From assembly GCA_964557855.1 (NCBI GenBank), contig CAZLBP010000016.1, forward strand, positions 17,770-81,769: a stretch of 64,000 nucleotides of DNA, written 5' to 3'. The stretch comes from JAJRZL01 sp964557855. Its GTDB lineage: Bacteria > Zixibacteria > MSB-5A5 > GN15 > FEB-12. The notes under the pieces were generated by a model. That model did not search any database and was not told the origin of the DNA. It saw nothing but the letters and a program-made list of their open reading frames with translations. A program made the translations under genes and the position numbers. Each line of letters opens with the position of its first letter. The first letter of the stretch is position 1. Below, in pieces: positions 41,002 through 50,972 of this stretch.

Positions 41002-43296
41002 TTGCCGGAGAAGAACAACAACGGAGCGCCTCAGCAAGAGGCCGCGTTCGCGCGCGATCTGGGGCTGTTCGATGCCACCATGATCGGGGTCGGCGCGATG
41101 ATCGGCGCCGGCATTTTCGTGCTGACCGGGATCGCCGCCGGCGAGGCCGGCCCGGCCTCGCTGCTGGCCTTCGCACTCAACGGCGTCGTGACTCTCCTGA
41201 CCGCCTTCGCCTATGCCGAACTGGCCTCGGCCATTCCCCGCGCCGGGGGCGGCTACTCGTTCGTCCGTATGGCCTACCCCGGAGCGATCGGGTTCGTGGC
41301 CGGGTGGATGCTCTGGTTCGCCTATACCGTAGCCTGCAGTCTCTATGCGCTCGGCTTTGCGGGTTACTTCTGGGAGTTCTTCCTCAAATACATTCCGGGG
41401 CTGAGCGGCTTTGTGTTCAACATCGTCGGACATCATTTTGCTGTTCTTGGCGTGACGGTTCTGATTGGTCTTGCTTTCATAAGACTGAACGTCCGCGGCG
41501 CCGAGGTGACCGGCAAGACCGAAAACGCCCTGACCCTTTCCAAGATCGCCGTGCTGGGCATCTTTATTTTTTACGGCCTGCGCAAGATATTCGAGACGCC
41601 CACACAGACAGCCGAGAGCTTCACGCCGTTCTTTCCCGAGGGCATGGGGGGCGTGCTGATCGCCATGGGGTTGACCTTTATCGCCTTCGAAGGATATGAT
41701 CTGATCGCCACCGTCGCCGAGGAAATCAAAGAACCCGAAAAGAACATCCCCCGCGCAACTTTCATAGCCCTCGGCATAACGATGATAATGTACATGTTTA
41801 TCCTGTTCGTCTCACTGGGTGCAGTATCGGCCGGGGATAAGCCGTCGTGGCAGTTCCTGGGTGAATTCAAAGAAACGGCTATCGTGCGGGCCGCCGAAGA
41901 TTTCATGCCCGCCATCGGCGTGGCCGTGATCGTATTCGGCGGCCTGCTGTCGACCACGTCGGCGCTGAATGCGACGGTGATGGCCGCCTCTCGAGTCGCG
42001 TTTTCGATGGGGCGGGACCAGTGGCTGCCCAAACCAATTGGGCGCATCCATGCCGTGCGCCATACTCCACACGTCGCCATTGTGGCAACGGGAGCGATCT
42101 TACTAGTCATGGCCGTGACGTTGCCTATCGAAGCGGTGGGGTCGGCAGCCAGTCTTATGTTTCTGTTGACCTTCGCTATGGTTAATCTGTCGGTGATTGT
42201 TCTGCGTCGCAAGTATCCCGATATTCCGCGGCGCTATCGCGTCCCGTTCTATCCGGTGGTGCCGGCTCTCGGATTCGGACTGAATATCTTCCTGGCAGTC
42301 TACCAATTCAACTTCCAGCCGATTGCCTGGTATGTCACCATCGGCTGGATAGCAGTCGGCCTATTTATCTATTTTGCTTACTCGGAAAAGCAGGCCGCAC
42401 CGTTCAAACCGCAGGTGCTGTTGTCCCGTCAGAGCAGTGTCGCGGCCTCGGTGGATTCAGCTGTGCTGGTCCCTCTGCATAATCCGGATAACGTGGAAAT
42501 CCTGCTGGATTTTGCTTACCCGATCGCCCGCGCCAGGGGCAGGAAACTGGTGGCAATTACCGTGGTGGTTGTGCCGCGACAGTTGCCGATCCACGACGGT
42601 CTGCGCATAGCTCACCACCGTGAGGCACTGTTGCGAAAGGCTCGCGAATATGCCTCGCAAAAGGGGTTCGAGATCGAAACGGAAGTCGTGATCGCGCATC
42701 ACAGCCATGACGGCATTTTCTCGGCGGCGCGACAGTTCAAGGCGGATGTGCTCGTCATGGGCTGGAAAGGACACTCCAATACGCGCGAACGTATTTTCGG
42801 GCAAGTGGCGGATCAGATTATCCGCCATGCGCCGTGTGATCTGTTGCTATTGAAGATCGGCGAGAAACGAACGTTTGAAACCTGTCTGTTTCCGACCTCG
42901 GGCGGACCGCACGCTAAACTGGCGGCGTTCATGCTTGACGAACTGGCGGCGGCACATGATATGAAAGTGACAACGGCCTATGTTGTACCGGAAGGGGCCA
43001 CTGACGAGCAGCGCGAAACGGGAATGCATTGGATCGATGAGACGTTGTCACACGTACAGCACCACGACAAATTCGAGAAGGACTTGATTGAATCGCGTTC
43101 CGTTGCCGGCGGGCTGGCGCTGGCCAGTCGCGGGTTCGATCTGCTGGTGATCGGCGCCGCCAAAGAACCGTTTTTCCGGAAAGTGCTGTTTGGCGAGATC
43201 CCCGAGAAGGTCGCGCGGTTCTCACCGACCTCCGTATTGGTCGTGAAGCAGCACGAGGGTCACATGAAGTCGTTGTTAAAGAGGGCGTTCGGGTAA
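41002..43296 (+). CDS. APC-family amino acid permease with two C-terminal universal stress (USP) domains
   Basis: The product has 764 aa and starts at TTG 41002 with GAAGGA eight nt upstream. Residues about 15-470 hold 12 membrane segments with the APC hallmark 'MIGVGAMIGAGIFVLTGIAAG' and 'FIAFEGYDLIATVAEEIKEP', typical of cationic or small amino acid transporters. Residues about 480-615 and 620-760 are USP domains; the first ends in 'VLVMGWKGHSN' and 'IIRHAPCDLLLLK', the second in 'DLLVIGAAKEPFFRKVLFG' and 'SPTSVLVVK'. The cytosolic USP tail may bind ATP or sense energy state; the G-2x-G-9x-G ATP motif is only partly visible. Convergent with a ptsN-like gene. Confidence 0.88.
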   Translation: MPEKNNNGAPQQEAAFARDLGLFDATMIGVGAMIGAGIFVLTGIAAGEAGPASLLAFALNGVVTLLTAFAYAELASAIPRAGGGYSFVRMAYPGAIGFVAGWMLWFAYTVACSLYALGFAGYFWEFFLKYIPGLSGFVFNIVGHHFAVLGVTVLIGLAFIRLNVRGAEVTGKTENALTLSKIAVLGIFIFYGLRKIFETPTQTAESFTPFFPEGMGGVLIAMGLTFIAFEGYDLIATVAEEIKEPEKNIPRATFIALGITMIMYMFILFVSLGAVSAGDKPSWQFLGEFKETAIVRAAEDFMPAIGVAVIVFGGLLSTTSALNATVMAASRVAFSMGRDQWLPKPIGRIHAVRHTPHVAIVATGAILLVMAVTLPIEAVGSAASLMFLLTFAMVNLSVIVLRRKYPDIPRRYRVPFYPVVPALGFGLNIFLAVYQFNFQPIAWYVTIGWIAVGLFIYFAYSEKQAAPFKPQVLLSRQSSVAASVDSAVLVPLHNPDNVEILLDFAYPIARARGRKLVAITVVVVPRQLPIHDGLRIAHHREALLRKAREYASQKGFEIETEVVIAHHSHDGIFSAARQFKADVLVMGWKGHSNTRERIFGQVADQIIRHAPCDLLLLKIGEKRTFETCLFPTSGGPHAKLAAFMLDELAAAHDMKVTTAYVVPEGATDEQRETGMHWIDETLSHVQHHDKFEKDLIESRSVAGGLALASRGFDLLVIGAAKEPFFRKVLFGEIPEKVARFSPTSVLVVKQHEGHMKSLLKRAFG

Positions 43297-43308
43297 GAAA
43301 TCGCCCGG

Positions 43309-43809
43309 CTATTCCATAGCTTTAATAGCGCGGATCACTTCGCCGGGGGACTGAACGGACATCAGTTCCTCGCGGAATGATTCGTATCGGAGCATTTCGA
43401 CGAGGGCTTTGAAGACTTTAAGATAGAGGGTGTCATCGTAGGGCGGGGCAGCCATGACAAAAAAGAGATGAACCGGTTTATTATCGGGAGCGTCGAAATC
43501 ATATCCTTTGGTCGATCGCGCAAAAGCAATCATAAACTCGGTAGCATGTTTGGATCGGATGTGGGGAAAAGCGATGCCGTCGCCGATGGCCGTCGTCGCC
43601 TTCTTTTCGCGATTGATGAAATCGATCAGCAGTTTGTTGCGATTGCCGACTCGGAAATGTTTATCCAGCAAGTCGACCAGTTCGCTCAATATTTCTTTTT
43701 TGGCATCCTCACGCCGACGTTCGACGGACTCATCTTCCTCGGGCGGATCGATTTCCGTGGACATTTCCAGTTGGATCAATGATTCTTTTATGTAGCGCGA
43801 TATGTTCAT
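43309..43809 (-). CDS. PTS IIA-like nitrogen-regulatory family protein (PtsN-like)
   Basis: The product has 166 aa. The EIIA type-2 domain has the phosphorylatable His83 in 'GDGIAFPHIRS' and 'VHLFFVMAAPPYDDTLYLKVFKAL' downstream. An acidic segment (about residues 19-37) separates the first helix from the domain and is longer than in E. coli PtsN. Such proteins usually regulate potassium, nitrogen or carbon metabolism through phosphorylation by EINtr/NPr; no PTS partner is in the window. Its convergent neighbour is the permease-USP fusion, a pairing that may be functional. Confidence 0.82.
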   Translation of the reverse strand: MNISRYIKESLIQLEMSTEIDPPEEDESVERRREDAKKEILSELVDLLDKHFRVGNRNKLLIDFINREKKATTAIGDGIAFPHIRSKHATEFMIAFARSTKGYDFDAPDNKPVHLFFVMAAPPYDDTLYLKVFKALVEMLRYESFREELMSVQSPGEVIRAIKAME

Positions 43810-43978
43810 ATTGTTGGTGTCGGTCCATTACTGATTCGATTTTAGGGACAAGTATAGATTTGATTCGGCTGGTTTGTCAATAGATAGAAAGGGGTGCGCA
43901 AAGAAAAGTGCGCCAGCCTAACTTATTTGTTTATAATATGTTACTTCACAGGACCGAGACTGTTGCCCCGCTCTTTTC

Positions 43979-44007
43979 TTGACTTGAGAACCTTTTGGAA
44001 CTACCTT
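43979..44007 (+). promoter_or_regulatory. Possible promoter of the aspS operon
   Basis: The boxes are -35 TTGACT (43979-43984), a 17-nt spacer and a poor -10 TACCTT (44002-44007). Other TTGAC-like words follow near 44038-44050, so the true start is uncertain. The rest of the 284-bp gap shows only a wobbly hairpin near 43891-43912. Confidence 0.35.
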
Positions 44008-44093
44008 TTTACAAAGAAAAATGGTGTGGTGCGGTCTTTGACTTTGACCGCAAATGACGACAAGTAGAGTAAATAAGGAGATACACAGCCTTA

Positions 44094-45935
44094 GTGGTAA
44101 CATTTGCAGACGTTAAGCGAACTCACACATGCGGCGAGTTGCGCCGCGAACATGTGGGAGAAACGGTCAGTCTCAATGGTTGGGTCAACAGCTACCGCAA
44201 TCTGGGCGGCTTGTTTTTTATGGACCTGCGGGATCGCTATGGCCTCACGCAGGTTGTAATCAACCCCGAGTCGGTGGACAAGGCCGTCCTGGACGAAGCC
44301 AACCGTGCCCGCCACGAATATGTAGTGGCGGTAGTCGGTGAAGTACAGGACCGGCCGGACGGAACGGTCAATCCGAGGCTTGATACGGGCGAAATCGAAG
44401 TCAACGCGCAAGAGTGCTATATTCTGGCCGAGTCAAAAACACCGCCGTTCGAGATAGAAGACGAAACGAATGCCAGTGAGAAGCTGCGCCTGGAGTATCG
44501 CTACCTGGATCTGCGCCGCAAACCGCTGCAGGAGCGAATACGGTTTCGGCACGAGGCGACGATGGCGATCCGCAACAATATGAGCGGCCAGGGTTTTTAT
44601 GAAATCGAAACACCGCTGCTGATCCGCTCCACACCGGAGGGTGCTCGTGACTACGTGGTGCCGAGCCGGGTGTCAAAGGGTAAATTCTATGCGCTGCCCC
44701 AGTCACCACAATTACTGAAACAAATCCTGATGGTCTCCGGATTCGACAAGTACTTCCAGGTTGCCCGCTGCTTGCGTGACGAAGATCTTCGCTCCGATCG
44801 GCAGCCGGAACACACACAGATCGATGTCGAGATGTCTTTTGCGACTCCCGATGACGTGTTTGCGGTCGTGGAACGGCTCATGGTTGATCTTTTCCGAACG
44901 ACGCTGGATGTCCAATTGGAGACCCCGTTTCCGCGTATAACGTTCCAGGAAGCTATGAACCGATGGGGAATAGACAAACCGGACATCCGCTTCGGGATGG
45001 AGATTGTCGATCTCACGGAGACCGTTCGAGGCTGTGACTTCAAAGTGTTCGCCGACAACGTCAAATCCGGCGGTGTCGTTAAGGGCATTGTGCTCAAAGG
45101 CGGCGGGACAATGTCCAGAAAACAAATCGACAGCCTTACCGATGTTGCCAGGCAAGCCGGAGCGGGAGGCCTGGCATATGTTCTGCGTGCAGAGTCCGGT
45201 GACAAGTCGCCCATATTGAAATTCATCGGCGAGGAAGTGAAGGACACTTTGTGTGGCAAATCGGGCGCCGAGGTTGGGGATGCGCTGCTTATCATCTCTG
45301 ACAGGGCTCTGAAGACGGAGTCGATACTGGGCCAAGTGCGGCTGTATCTGGGCCGTGAACAAAACCTGATTCAGCGAGGAGAGTGGCGGTTTCTATGGAT
45401 TACGGAGTTTCCCTTGTTCGAATACGAAGAGGAGACCGGCACATTGCAGGCAGCCCACAACATCGTTTCACACCCGATGGATGAGGATATTCCGCTGGTG
45501 GAAGCCGGATTCCATTCGGAGTTGCCTCTGGCCGATCCGAATCATCCGTGGCGCAAGGCCCGAGCCAAGCAATATGATCTGGTACTGAACGGGTGGGAGA
45601 TGGGCTCAGGCGGCCAACGTAACAACCGGAGAGATTTGCAGGAAAAGATACTCAATATTCTGGGCATCGACAAAGATCGCGCCGAACGCATGTTTGGGTT
45701 CTTGTTGCGGGCACTCGAATATGGTGCGCCGCCGCATGCCGGCATAGCGCTGGGGTTGGATCGATTGATGGCGTTGATGACCGGCAGCGATATGATTCGG
45801 GATGTAATTGCTTTTCCCAAGACCACCAACGCCTTGTCGCTGATGGACGGTTCGCCTTCGGAGATCGATCCGGCGCAACTGGCCGAGCTGGGGCTGGAAC
45901 TAAGAAAGGAAGCCGAGGTCCATACACAGGTATGA
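44094..45935 (+). CDS. aspS: Aspartyl-tRNA synthetase
   Basis: The product has 613 aa, the bacterial length with a GAD insertion. The OB-fold anticodon domain begins 'HTCGELRREHVGETVSLNGWV'. Class II motifs are visible: 'RIRFRHEATMAIRNNMSGQGFYEIETP' (motif 1 region), 'CLRDEDLRSDRQPEHTQID' (motif 2) and 'GIALGLDRLMALM' (motif 3). It charges tRNA-Asp, and possibly tRNA-Asn if non-discriminating. The start is GTG at 44094; the upstream AAGGAG (44075-44080) is 13 nt away, a long spacing, but no other in-frame start exists. It overlaps phoH by 4 bp. Confidence 0.96.
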   Translation: MVTFADVKRTHTCGELRREHVGETVSLNGWVNSYRNLGGLFFMDLRDRYGLTQVVINPESVDKAVLDEANRARHEYVVAVVGEVQDRPDGTVNPRLDTGEIEVNAQECYILAESKTPPFEIEDETNASEKLRLEYRYLDLRRKPLQERIRFRHEATMAIRNNMSGQGFYEIETPLLIRSTPEGARDYVVPSRVSKGKFYALPQSPQLLKQILMVSGFDKYFQVARCLRDEDLRSDRQPEHTQIDVEMSFATPDDVFAVVERLMVDLFRTTLDVQLETPFPRITFQEAMNRWGIDKPDIRFGMEIVDLTETVRGCDFKVFADNVKSGGVVKGIVLKGGGTMSRKQIDSLTDVARQAGAGGLAYVLRAESGDKSPILKFIGEEVKDTLCGKSGAEVGDALLIISDRALKTESILGQVRLYLGREQNLIQRGEWRFLWITEFPLFEYEEETGTLQAAHNIVSHPMDEDIPLVEAGFHSELPLADPNHPWRKARAKQYDLVLNGWEMGSGGQRNNRRDLQEKILNILGIDKDRAERMFGFLLRALEYGAPPHAGIALGLDRLMALMTGSDMIRDVIAFPKTTNALSLMDGSPSEIDPAQLAELGLELRKEAEVHTQV

Positions 45936-46915
45936 GCGTAGACAGTGAGCAGCACGTGGTCCGGTTGTTTTCCGTCGAGGGACTCGATCAGCGCCTTCTA
46001 TACGGTCAAAATGACCTGTTCCTGAAAGTAATCGAGGCCAGCCTGGGCGGCCATATCGTGGCCCGCGGCGACAAGATTCAGGTGGCCGGTCCGCCGGAAA
46101 CGGTCGAACAAATCTTCCGGCTGTTTAATGACATGATTACACGAATCAAACAGGGTAATTTCATCACCGAGCAGTACCTGACTTACGCCATTGCCATGAT
46201 CAAGGAAAACGGTCTCGGCCCGGCCGACTCGATTTCGACCCAGAGCTTGCTGACAAGCTCGCTCAAAAAAGAGATCAAACCGAAGACTATCGGTCAGACG
46301 AAGTACGTCGAAGCGGTCGAGAGAAACGATGTCGTATTCGCGATCGGTCCGGCCGGCACGGGCAAGACATACCTGGGGGTGGCGATGGCCGTGGCCGAGT
46401 TAAGGGCCGATCAGGTGCGCCGTATCGTCTTCACCCGTCCGGCGGTTGAAGCCGGCGAATCTCTCGGTTTTCTGCCGGGGGATATTCGGGCCAAAGTTGA
46501 TCCCTACCTGCGACCGATATACGATGCGCTGTATGATATGCTGCAGCCGGACAAAATACGCAAGCTGGTCGATATGGGGGTGATCGAAATTGCGCCCCTG
46601 GCGTTTATGCGCGGGCGCACGCTTAACGATGCCTTCATAGTTCTCGACGAAGCTCAGAATACGTCGAGTGCGCAGATGAAAATGCTGCTGACCAGAATCG
46701 GCGAGGGCTCCAAAGCGGTCATCACCGGAGACATTACCCAAATCGATCTGGAGGATCGCCGCAAGTCGGGTTTGATTATCGTGCAGAAGATACTGAAGCA
46801 TATTCCCGGTATCGAGTATGTTTTCCTGACGGACAAGGATGTGATTCGTCACCGTCTGGTCCAGGATATCATCAAAGCCTACGAAGTCTACGAAAAGCCC
46901 GGGCGGAAGCACTAG
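45932..46915 (+). CDS. phoH: PhoH-like ATPase (YbeZ-type)
   Basis: The product has 327 aa. An N-terminal KH-like region precedes the P-loop 'GPAGTGKTYLGVAMA' (about residues 139-153), 'RIVFTRPAVEAGESLGFLPGD', Walker B 'AFIVLDEAQN' and 'VITGDITQIDLE'. It is probably an RNA-linked ATPase or helicase acting with YbeY in ribosome or RNA maturation. It sits in the classic order phoH, pgpH, ybeY, corC and is coupled to aspS by ATGA. Confidence 0.94.
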   Translation: MSVDSEQHVVRLFSVEGLDQRLLYGQNDLFLKVIEASLGGHIVARGDKIQVAGPPETVEQIFRLFNDMITRIKQGNFITEQYLTYAIAMIKENGLGPADSISTQSLLTSSLKKEIKPKTIGQTKYVEAVERNDVVFAIGPAGTGKTYLGVAMAVAELRADQVRRIVFTRPAVEAGESLGFLPGDIRAKVDPYLRPIYDALYDMLQPDKIRKLVDMGVIEIAPLAFMRGRTLNDAFIVLDEAQNTSSAQMKMLLTRIGEGSKAVITGDITQIDLEDRRKSGLIIVQKILKHIPGIEYVFLTDKDVIRHRLVQDIIKAYEVYEKPGRKH

Positions 46916-46932
46916 AAGGGTACAGGCTCATT

Positions 46933-49176
46933 ATGTTCTCTGCTCTGTTAAGACTGAAACGGGCGATTAAGCGCATTCTGAAAGTTCAGAGTGAAAGCCG
47001 TCAGAGGATGGTAATCACTCCACGCTCCCGAACTCTCAAGATCCTCATGCTGATAGGGTTCTCGCTGCTGATCGGCATCTTCTATCCGGGTGAAGACTTG
47101 TATGATCCGTTCGATGTGCCTCGACGGGGCGAGATCGCTCTGGAAGATATCGTTGCACCTTTCCAGATTACCGTGTTGAAGACGGAACGCGAAATTGAGG
47201 ACGAACAGGATATCGTACGTCTCACGGTACCCCATATCATTGATTACGATTCAACGGCGGTCGAGAATGCCTATCGGAATATGGCCCGGTTTTTTAGCCT
47301 CGTCGACTCGCTGGCCGGCGACAGCACTGTGCCGTCTCAGGAAGAGCCGTTGATCGACTCCATATCCCGGCGATTCCCGGTGTTGAGTCGCGACGCTATC
47401 AGACAGTCCTTGCGGCGGGATGATCTGGCCGAGGTGCACGAGAATCTGCAACGTGTCTACCGCAATGAGATCTACAAAGTCGGCGTGTTGCCGCTCAAGA
47501 ATTCGTTGCCGCAGTCGGTCAATAAGAACGTGCTTATCCGGAGAGGAGAGAGAGAGAACATTTACTACAGAGACAAGATTCTCTATGTGGAACTGGCCAA
47601 CGCTCATCTCTTAACGGCGCTGAATCGGTTGTACATGAAGGAGTCGATCGACGTGGAATACTATTACCTGATCGGCCGTTCGTTCATCCTGCCCAATCTC
47701 CGCGTGAACATGGCGGAGTACAATCGGCGTCTCCGGGAAGAACTGGATCAGATCTCACCTATCAGTGAGATAGTGAAGGAAGGCGATGTAATTGTCCGTG
47801 CCGGGAACAAAATCAATGCGCGTCACGAACGGGTGTTGGGAGAAATGGCCCATATGCAGCGCGTCCGGGCGGCGCAGAAGGGCTGGTATCTTGATCTGCT
47901 GCCGGCTCTGTCGCGGTTGTTACTCATTGGTTTGGGGTTTATCACCCTGTATCTGTTTCTTTATTACTACCGCCAAGAAATATACTTCTCCAATCCGAAA
48001 TTGCTCGTGGTATTCCTGGTCTTTGCTTTCCAGCTGCTGTTTGTCTACATCGCGGGCAGTTGGGACATATCTCTTTTCCTCTATCCGGTGGCGTTCTTGG
48101 CCATCATGCTGACTATCTTGTTCGACGCCGAAATAGGCATATTGGCTACTATTGTCCTGGCCCTTCTTCTGGGCATCATGCACCGGTTCAACTTCACGAT
48201 TGTCTTCATGACGGTCGTGGTCGGCACGGTGGCGGGGTTTGCGTCTCGCAAAGTGCGGCGGCGCTCACACTTCTTCAGGATTATGCTGCTGACCATGCTA
48301 ACCAGCGCGCTGTTCATTCTGCTGGTTGAGAATTTGAAACTGACGCCGCCGACCGATCTGTTCACCGAGGTCGGATTCGGTCTGATCAGTGGTGTGGCGA
48401 CCGTCCTTCTTGTGATCGGATTGCTGCCGGTGTTCGAGGCCCTCTTCGGCATTACGACCGACATTACGTTGTTGGAGCTGTCGGACCTCAATCACCCCCT
48501 TCTCAAGCGACTGGCGGTGGAGGCGCCGGGCACCTATCAGCATTCGCTGATTGTCGGCAATCTCTCGGAGGCGGCGGCCAAGGCGATCGAGGCCAACTCG
48601 TTGCTGGCCCGGGTCGGCGCGTATTACCATGATATCGGCAAAATGGAAATACCGGAGTACTTTGTTGAGAATCAGCTCAGCATCAAATCCAAGCATGAAT
48701 CGCTGACTCCTTCCATGTCCGCGTTGATCCTGTCGTCGCACGTCAAAAAGGGCCGGTTGCTGGGTGAAGCCGCCGATATACCGGATGATGTACTTAATTT
48801 CATCGAAGAGCATCATGGAACAATGGTGCAGAGCTATTTCTATGATAAAGCGGTGAAGGCGGGTGCGGATCCGGAAGAGATGGACAAATATCGTTATCCG
48901 GGGCCGCGGCCGCTGACCCGAGAGACCGGGATAGCCATGTTGGCCGACGCCGTCGAAGCGGCCAGCCGGACGCTGGAGCAGCCGACGGCGGCGAGGATTG
49001 ATCATTTGATCCAGCGGATTATCAATGATCGCTTTCAATCGGGTGAACTGAACAGCTGTCCCCTGACTCTGCATGATCTGGCCAAGATCAAGCAAGCGTT
49101 TGCACAAGTGCTGATTGCCACCTTCCATCATCGCGTGGAATACCCCCGTAAACAAAAAGTGGGTGAGCTTGATTGA
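46933..49176 (+). CDS. pgpH: 7TM-HD family phosphohydrolase (PgpH/YqfF-like)
   Basis: The product has 747 aa. After an N-terminal membrane segment (about 33-52), a large extracytoplasmic 7TMR-HDED domain extends to about residue 305. Seven membrane segments (about 320-500) follow, then a cytosolic HD domain with metal residues in 'TYQHSLIVGNLSEAAAKA' and 'VGAYYHDIGKMEIP' (His566, Asp567). In Gram-positive bacteria PgpH degrades the second messenger c-di-AMP; this role is inferred by family. No diadenylate cyclase is in the window. It overlaps ybeY by 4 bp. Confidence 0.92.
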   Translation: MFSALLRLKRAIKRILKVQSESRQRMVITPRSRTLKILMLIGFSLLIGIFYPGEDLYDPFDVPRRGEIALEDIVAPFQITVLKTEREIEDEQDIVRLTVPHIIDYDSTAVENAYRNMARFFSLVDSLAGDSTVPSQEEPLIDSISRRFPVLSRDAIRQSLRRDDLAEVHENLQRVYRNEIYKVGVLPLKNSLPQSVNKNVLIRRGERENIYYRDKILYVELANAHLLTALNRLYMKESIDVEYYYLIGRSFILPNLRVNMAEYNRRLREELDQISPISEIVKEGDVIVRAGNKINARHERVLGEMAHMQRVRAAQKGWYLDLLPALSRLLLIGLGFITLYLFLYYYRQEIYFSNPKLLVVFLVFAFQLLFVYIAGSWDISLFLYPVAFLAIMLTILFDAEIGILATIVLALLLGIMHRFNFTIVFMTVVVGTVAGFASRKVRRRSHFFRIMLLTMLTSALFILLVENLKLTPPTDLFTEVGFGLISGVATVLLVIGLLPVFEALFGITTDITLLELSDLNHPLLKRLAVEAPGTYQHSLIVGNLSEAAAKAIEANSLLARVGAYYHDIGKMEIPEYFVENQLSIKSKHESLTPSMSALILSSHVKKGRLLGEAADIPDDVLNFIEEHHGTMVQSYFYDKAVKAGADPEEMDKYRYPGPRPLTRETGIAMLADAVEAASRTLEQPTAARIDHLIQRIINDRFQSGELNSCPLTLHDLAKIKQAFAQVLIATFHHRVEYPRKQKVGELD

Positions 49177-49613
49177 GACTCCACATTTACAAACAAAAGC
49201 CTCTGCGCATTCCGCGCAAGCAAGCCGAGTCTCTTTTCGACGCTGTCAGTGGAGAAGAGGCGGAGCCTGACCAAAACGGACGAGTGAACCTGATCCTGAC
49301 CGATGATCGGAGTATCCGGTCGCTCAATAAACGGTTCCGCGGGATCGACAAACCGACCGATGTATTATCCTTCAATATCGATGAGCCGGTCGACCACGAC
49401 AGTGTCTTCGGTGAGATCTACGTTTCAGTAGACACGGCCGTCAGACAGGCGCCCGAGTACGGCCTTTCTCCGGGGCAGGAGGTGTTGCGTCTCCTTTGTC
49501 ACGGCCTGCTGCATCTGTTCGGATTTGACCATGAAAAAAGCGCCGAGGCCGGAAAAATGAGAGCTCGGGAACAGTATTATCTCGAGCCTTTCGGGATTGT
49601 TGAGAAGAAATGA
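49173..49613 (+). CDS. ybeY: Endoribonuclease YbeY (rRNA maturation)
   Basis: The product has 146 aa and starts at TTG 49173, overlapping the pgpH stop. The metal-binding motif H3xH5xH is intact in 'CHGLLHLFGFDHEK'; 'LTDDRSIRSLNKRFRGIDKPTDVLSF' is the other family block. It processes the 3' end of 16S rRNA and takes part in ribosome quality control with PhoH-like proteins. Coupled also to the following gene (ATGA). Confidence 0.95.
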   Translation: MRLHIYKQKPLRIPRKQAESLFDAVSGEEAEPDQNGRVNLILTDDRSIRSLNKRFRGIDKPTDVLSFNIDEPVDHDSVFGEIYVSVDTAVRQAPEYGLSPGQEVLRLLCHGLLHLFGFDHEKSAEAGKMRAREQYYLEPFGIVEKK

Positions 49614-50869
49614 CGGAATTGGCGTATATCATACTGGCCGTGATCGCGTACGGTACGGCTTACATCGTGTCGTTGTATTCGCTGGCGGTATATATCGATC
49701 CGGATGAAGTCGAGGTGCTGTTTCCCCAGATGTCCCGGTCGCGTAAGGGCTTCCTGAAGAAACTCGCGGGCGATCCCCGGGCGTTCGTACAGGTCGCTAT
49801 TATCTATCGCTCCCTGGCGCTGGTGGTAATCACCGTAGCGGCCTATCGGATGTTCAGCACGTATTTGGTTTTCAACGGTGTGCCGCACTGGCTTTTGCCG
49901 GCGGTGGGATTGGGAGTGGTGTGGATACTGTTCGTCGTCACGGTAGAATACCTGCCGCGACGGTCGTCCCGGACCGCTATCAATCAGCGCATGAGCCGAC
50001 ATCTGTGGGTGATTTCCGTTATTTACTTCTTCTTCTACCCGTTCGTGCGGTTGTTTCGTTCGCTGCTCCGGAAGGTAAACAGCGGAGACATGATCACCGA
50101 AGAGGAGAAAGAGGAGATCGTGGAGCGGGCGATCGAGACTCTGGCCGATCAGGCCGGGATCAATGAGGCCATCGTGGAAGAAGAAGAGAAGGAGATGATC
50201 GGCCAGATTTTCCAGCTCGACCAGACGCTGGTCAAGGAAATCATGGTGCCGCGAATTAATGTTACCGCGATCGAGCACTCACTTTCTTTCAATGAGATAC
50301 GCCGGCTCGTGTTGCAGGACGGGCACTCCCGCTATCCGGTTTTCAGGGATTCGATCGACAATGTAATCGGGATGATCTATGTTAAGGATTTGTTCACGAA
50401 TCTTCCCGAGCGGGGTGAAACCTTCGAGGTCAGCAAGTACCTGCGCGAGCCCTATTTCGTCCCCGAAACGAAGGTCATCGGAGAATTGCTCTCCGAGTTC
50501 AAGACGAAGCGGCTGCACATCGCCGTCGTTGTGGATGAATTCGGCGGCGTCTCCGGCATCGTAACCCTCGAGGATATCATCGAGGAGATATTCGGCGAGA
50601 TTCAGGATGAGCACGACTGGGAGCAGGAGAACATCTCGGTCATGTCGGACGGCAGTTATGTCGTCACTGCCGGCATGCTCGTCGAGGACTTGCAGGAGAA
50701 GCTCGAGACCGACTATGAACAGGGGGACTATGACACCGTGGGCGGCCTGATCTATGATCTGGTAGGCTCCGTGCCGAAAGAAGGGCAGAAGATCAGGTGG
50801 CATGATATCGAGTTCGAGATTCAGCAGATCGAGGGTCAGCGGATTGCGACGGTAACGGTGCGGCGATAG
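49610..50869 (+). CDS. CorC/HlyC-family membrane protein (CNNM-like, CBS pair)
   Basis: The product has 419 aa. The N-terminal part has about four membrane segments (DUF21/CNNM-like), an acidic cytosolic link ('ITEEEKEEIVERAIETL'), two CBS domains ('VKEIMVPRINVTAIE' and 'VVVDEFGGVSGIVTLEDIIEEIFG') and a C-terminal CorC/HlyC domain ('GGLIYDLVGSVPKEGQKI'). Related proteins export magnesium or cobalt, or protect against them; it is often annotated as hemolysin on weak grounds. Last gene of the aspS-phoH-pgpH-ybeY operon. Confidence 0.9.
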   Translation: MTELAYIILAVIAYGTAYIVSLYSLAVYIDPDEVEVLFPQMSRSRKGFLKKLAGDPRAFVQVAIIYRSLALVVITVAAYRMFSTYLVFNGVPHWLLPAVGLGVVWILFVVTVEYLPRRSSRTAINQRMSRHLWVISVIYFFFYPFVRLFRSLLRKVNSGDMITEEEKEEIVERAIETLADQAGINEAIVEEEEKEMIGQIFQLDQTLVKEIMVPRINVTAIEHSLSFNEIRRLVLQDGHSRYPVFRDSIDNVIGMIYVKDLFTNLPERGETFEVSKYLREPYFVPETKVIGELLSEFKTKRLHIAVVVDEFGGVSGIVTLEDIIEEIFGEIQDEHDWEQENISVMSDGSYVVTAGMLVEDLQEKLETDYEQGDYDTVGGLIYDLVGSVPKEGQKIRWHDIEFEIQQIEGQRIATVTVRR

Positions 50870-50972
50870 CCGCCCGCCGGATAGGGTCGACTCGCGATGT
50901 TTCCAACACCAGCTAACTCAGGTACTCATGAGTCGGTTGGGTCAGGCTGAATCTCAGGACAAATCGGCCGCT

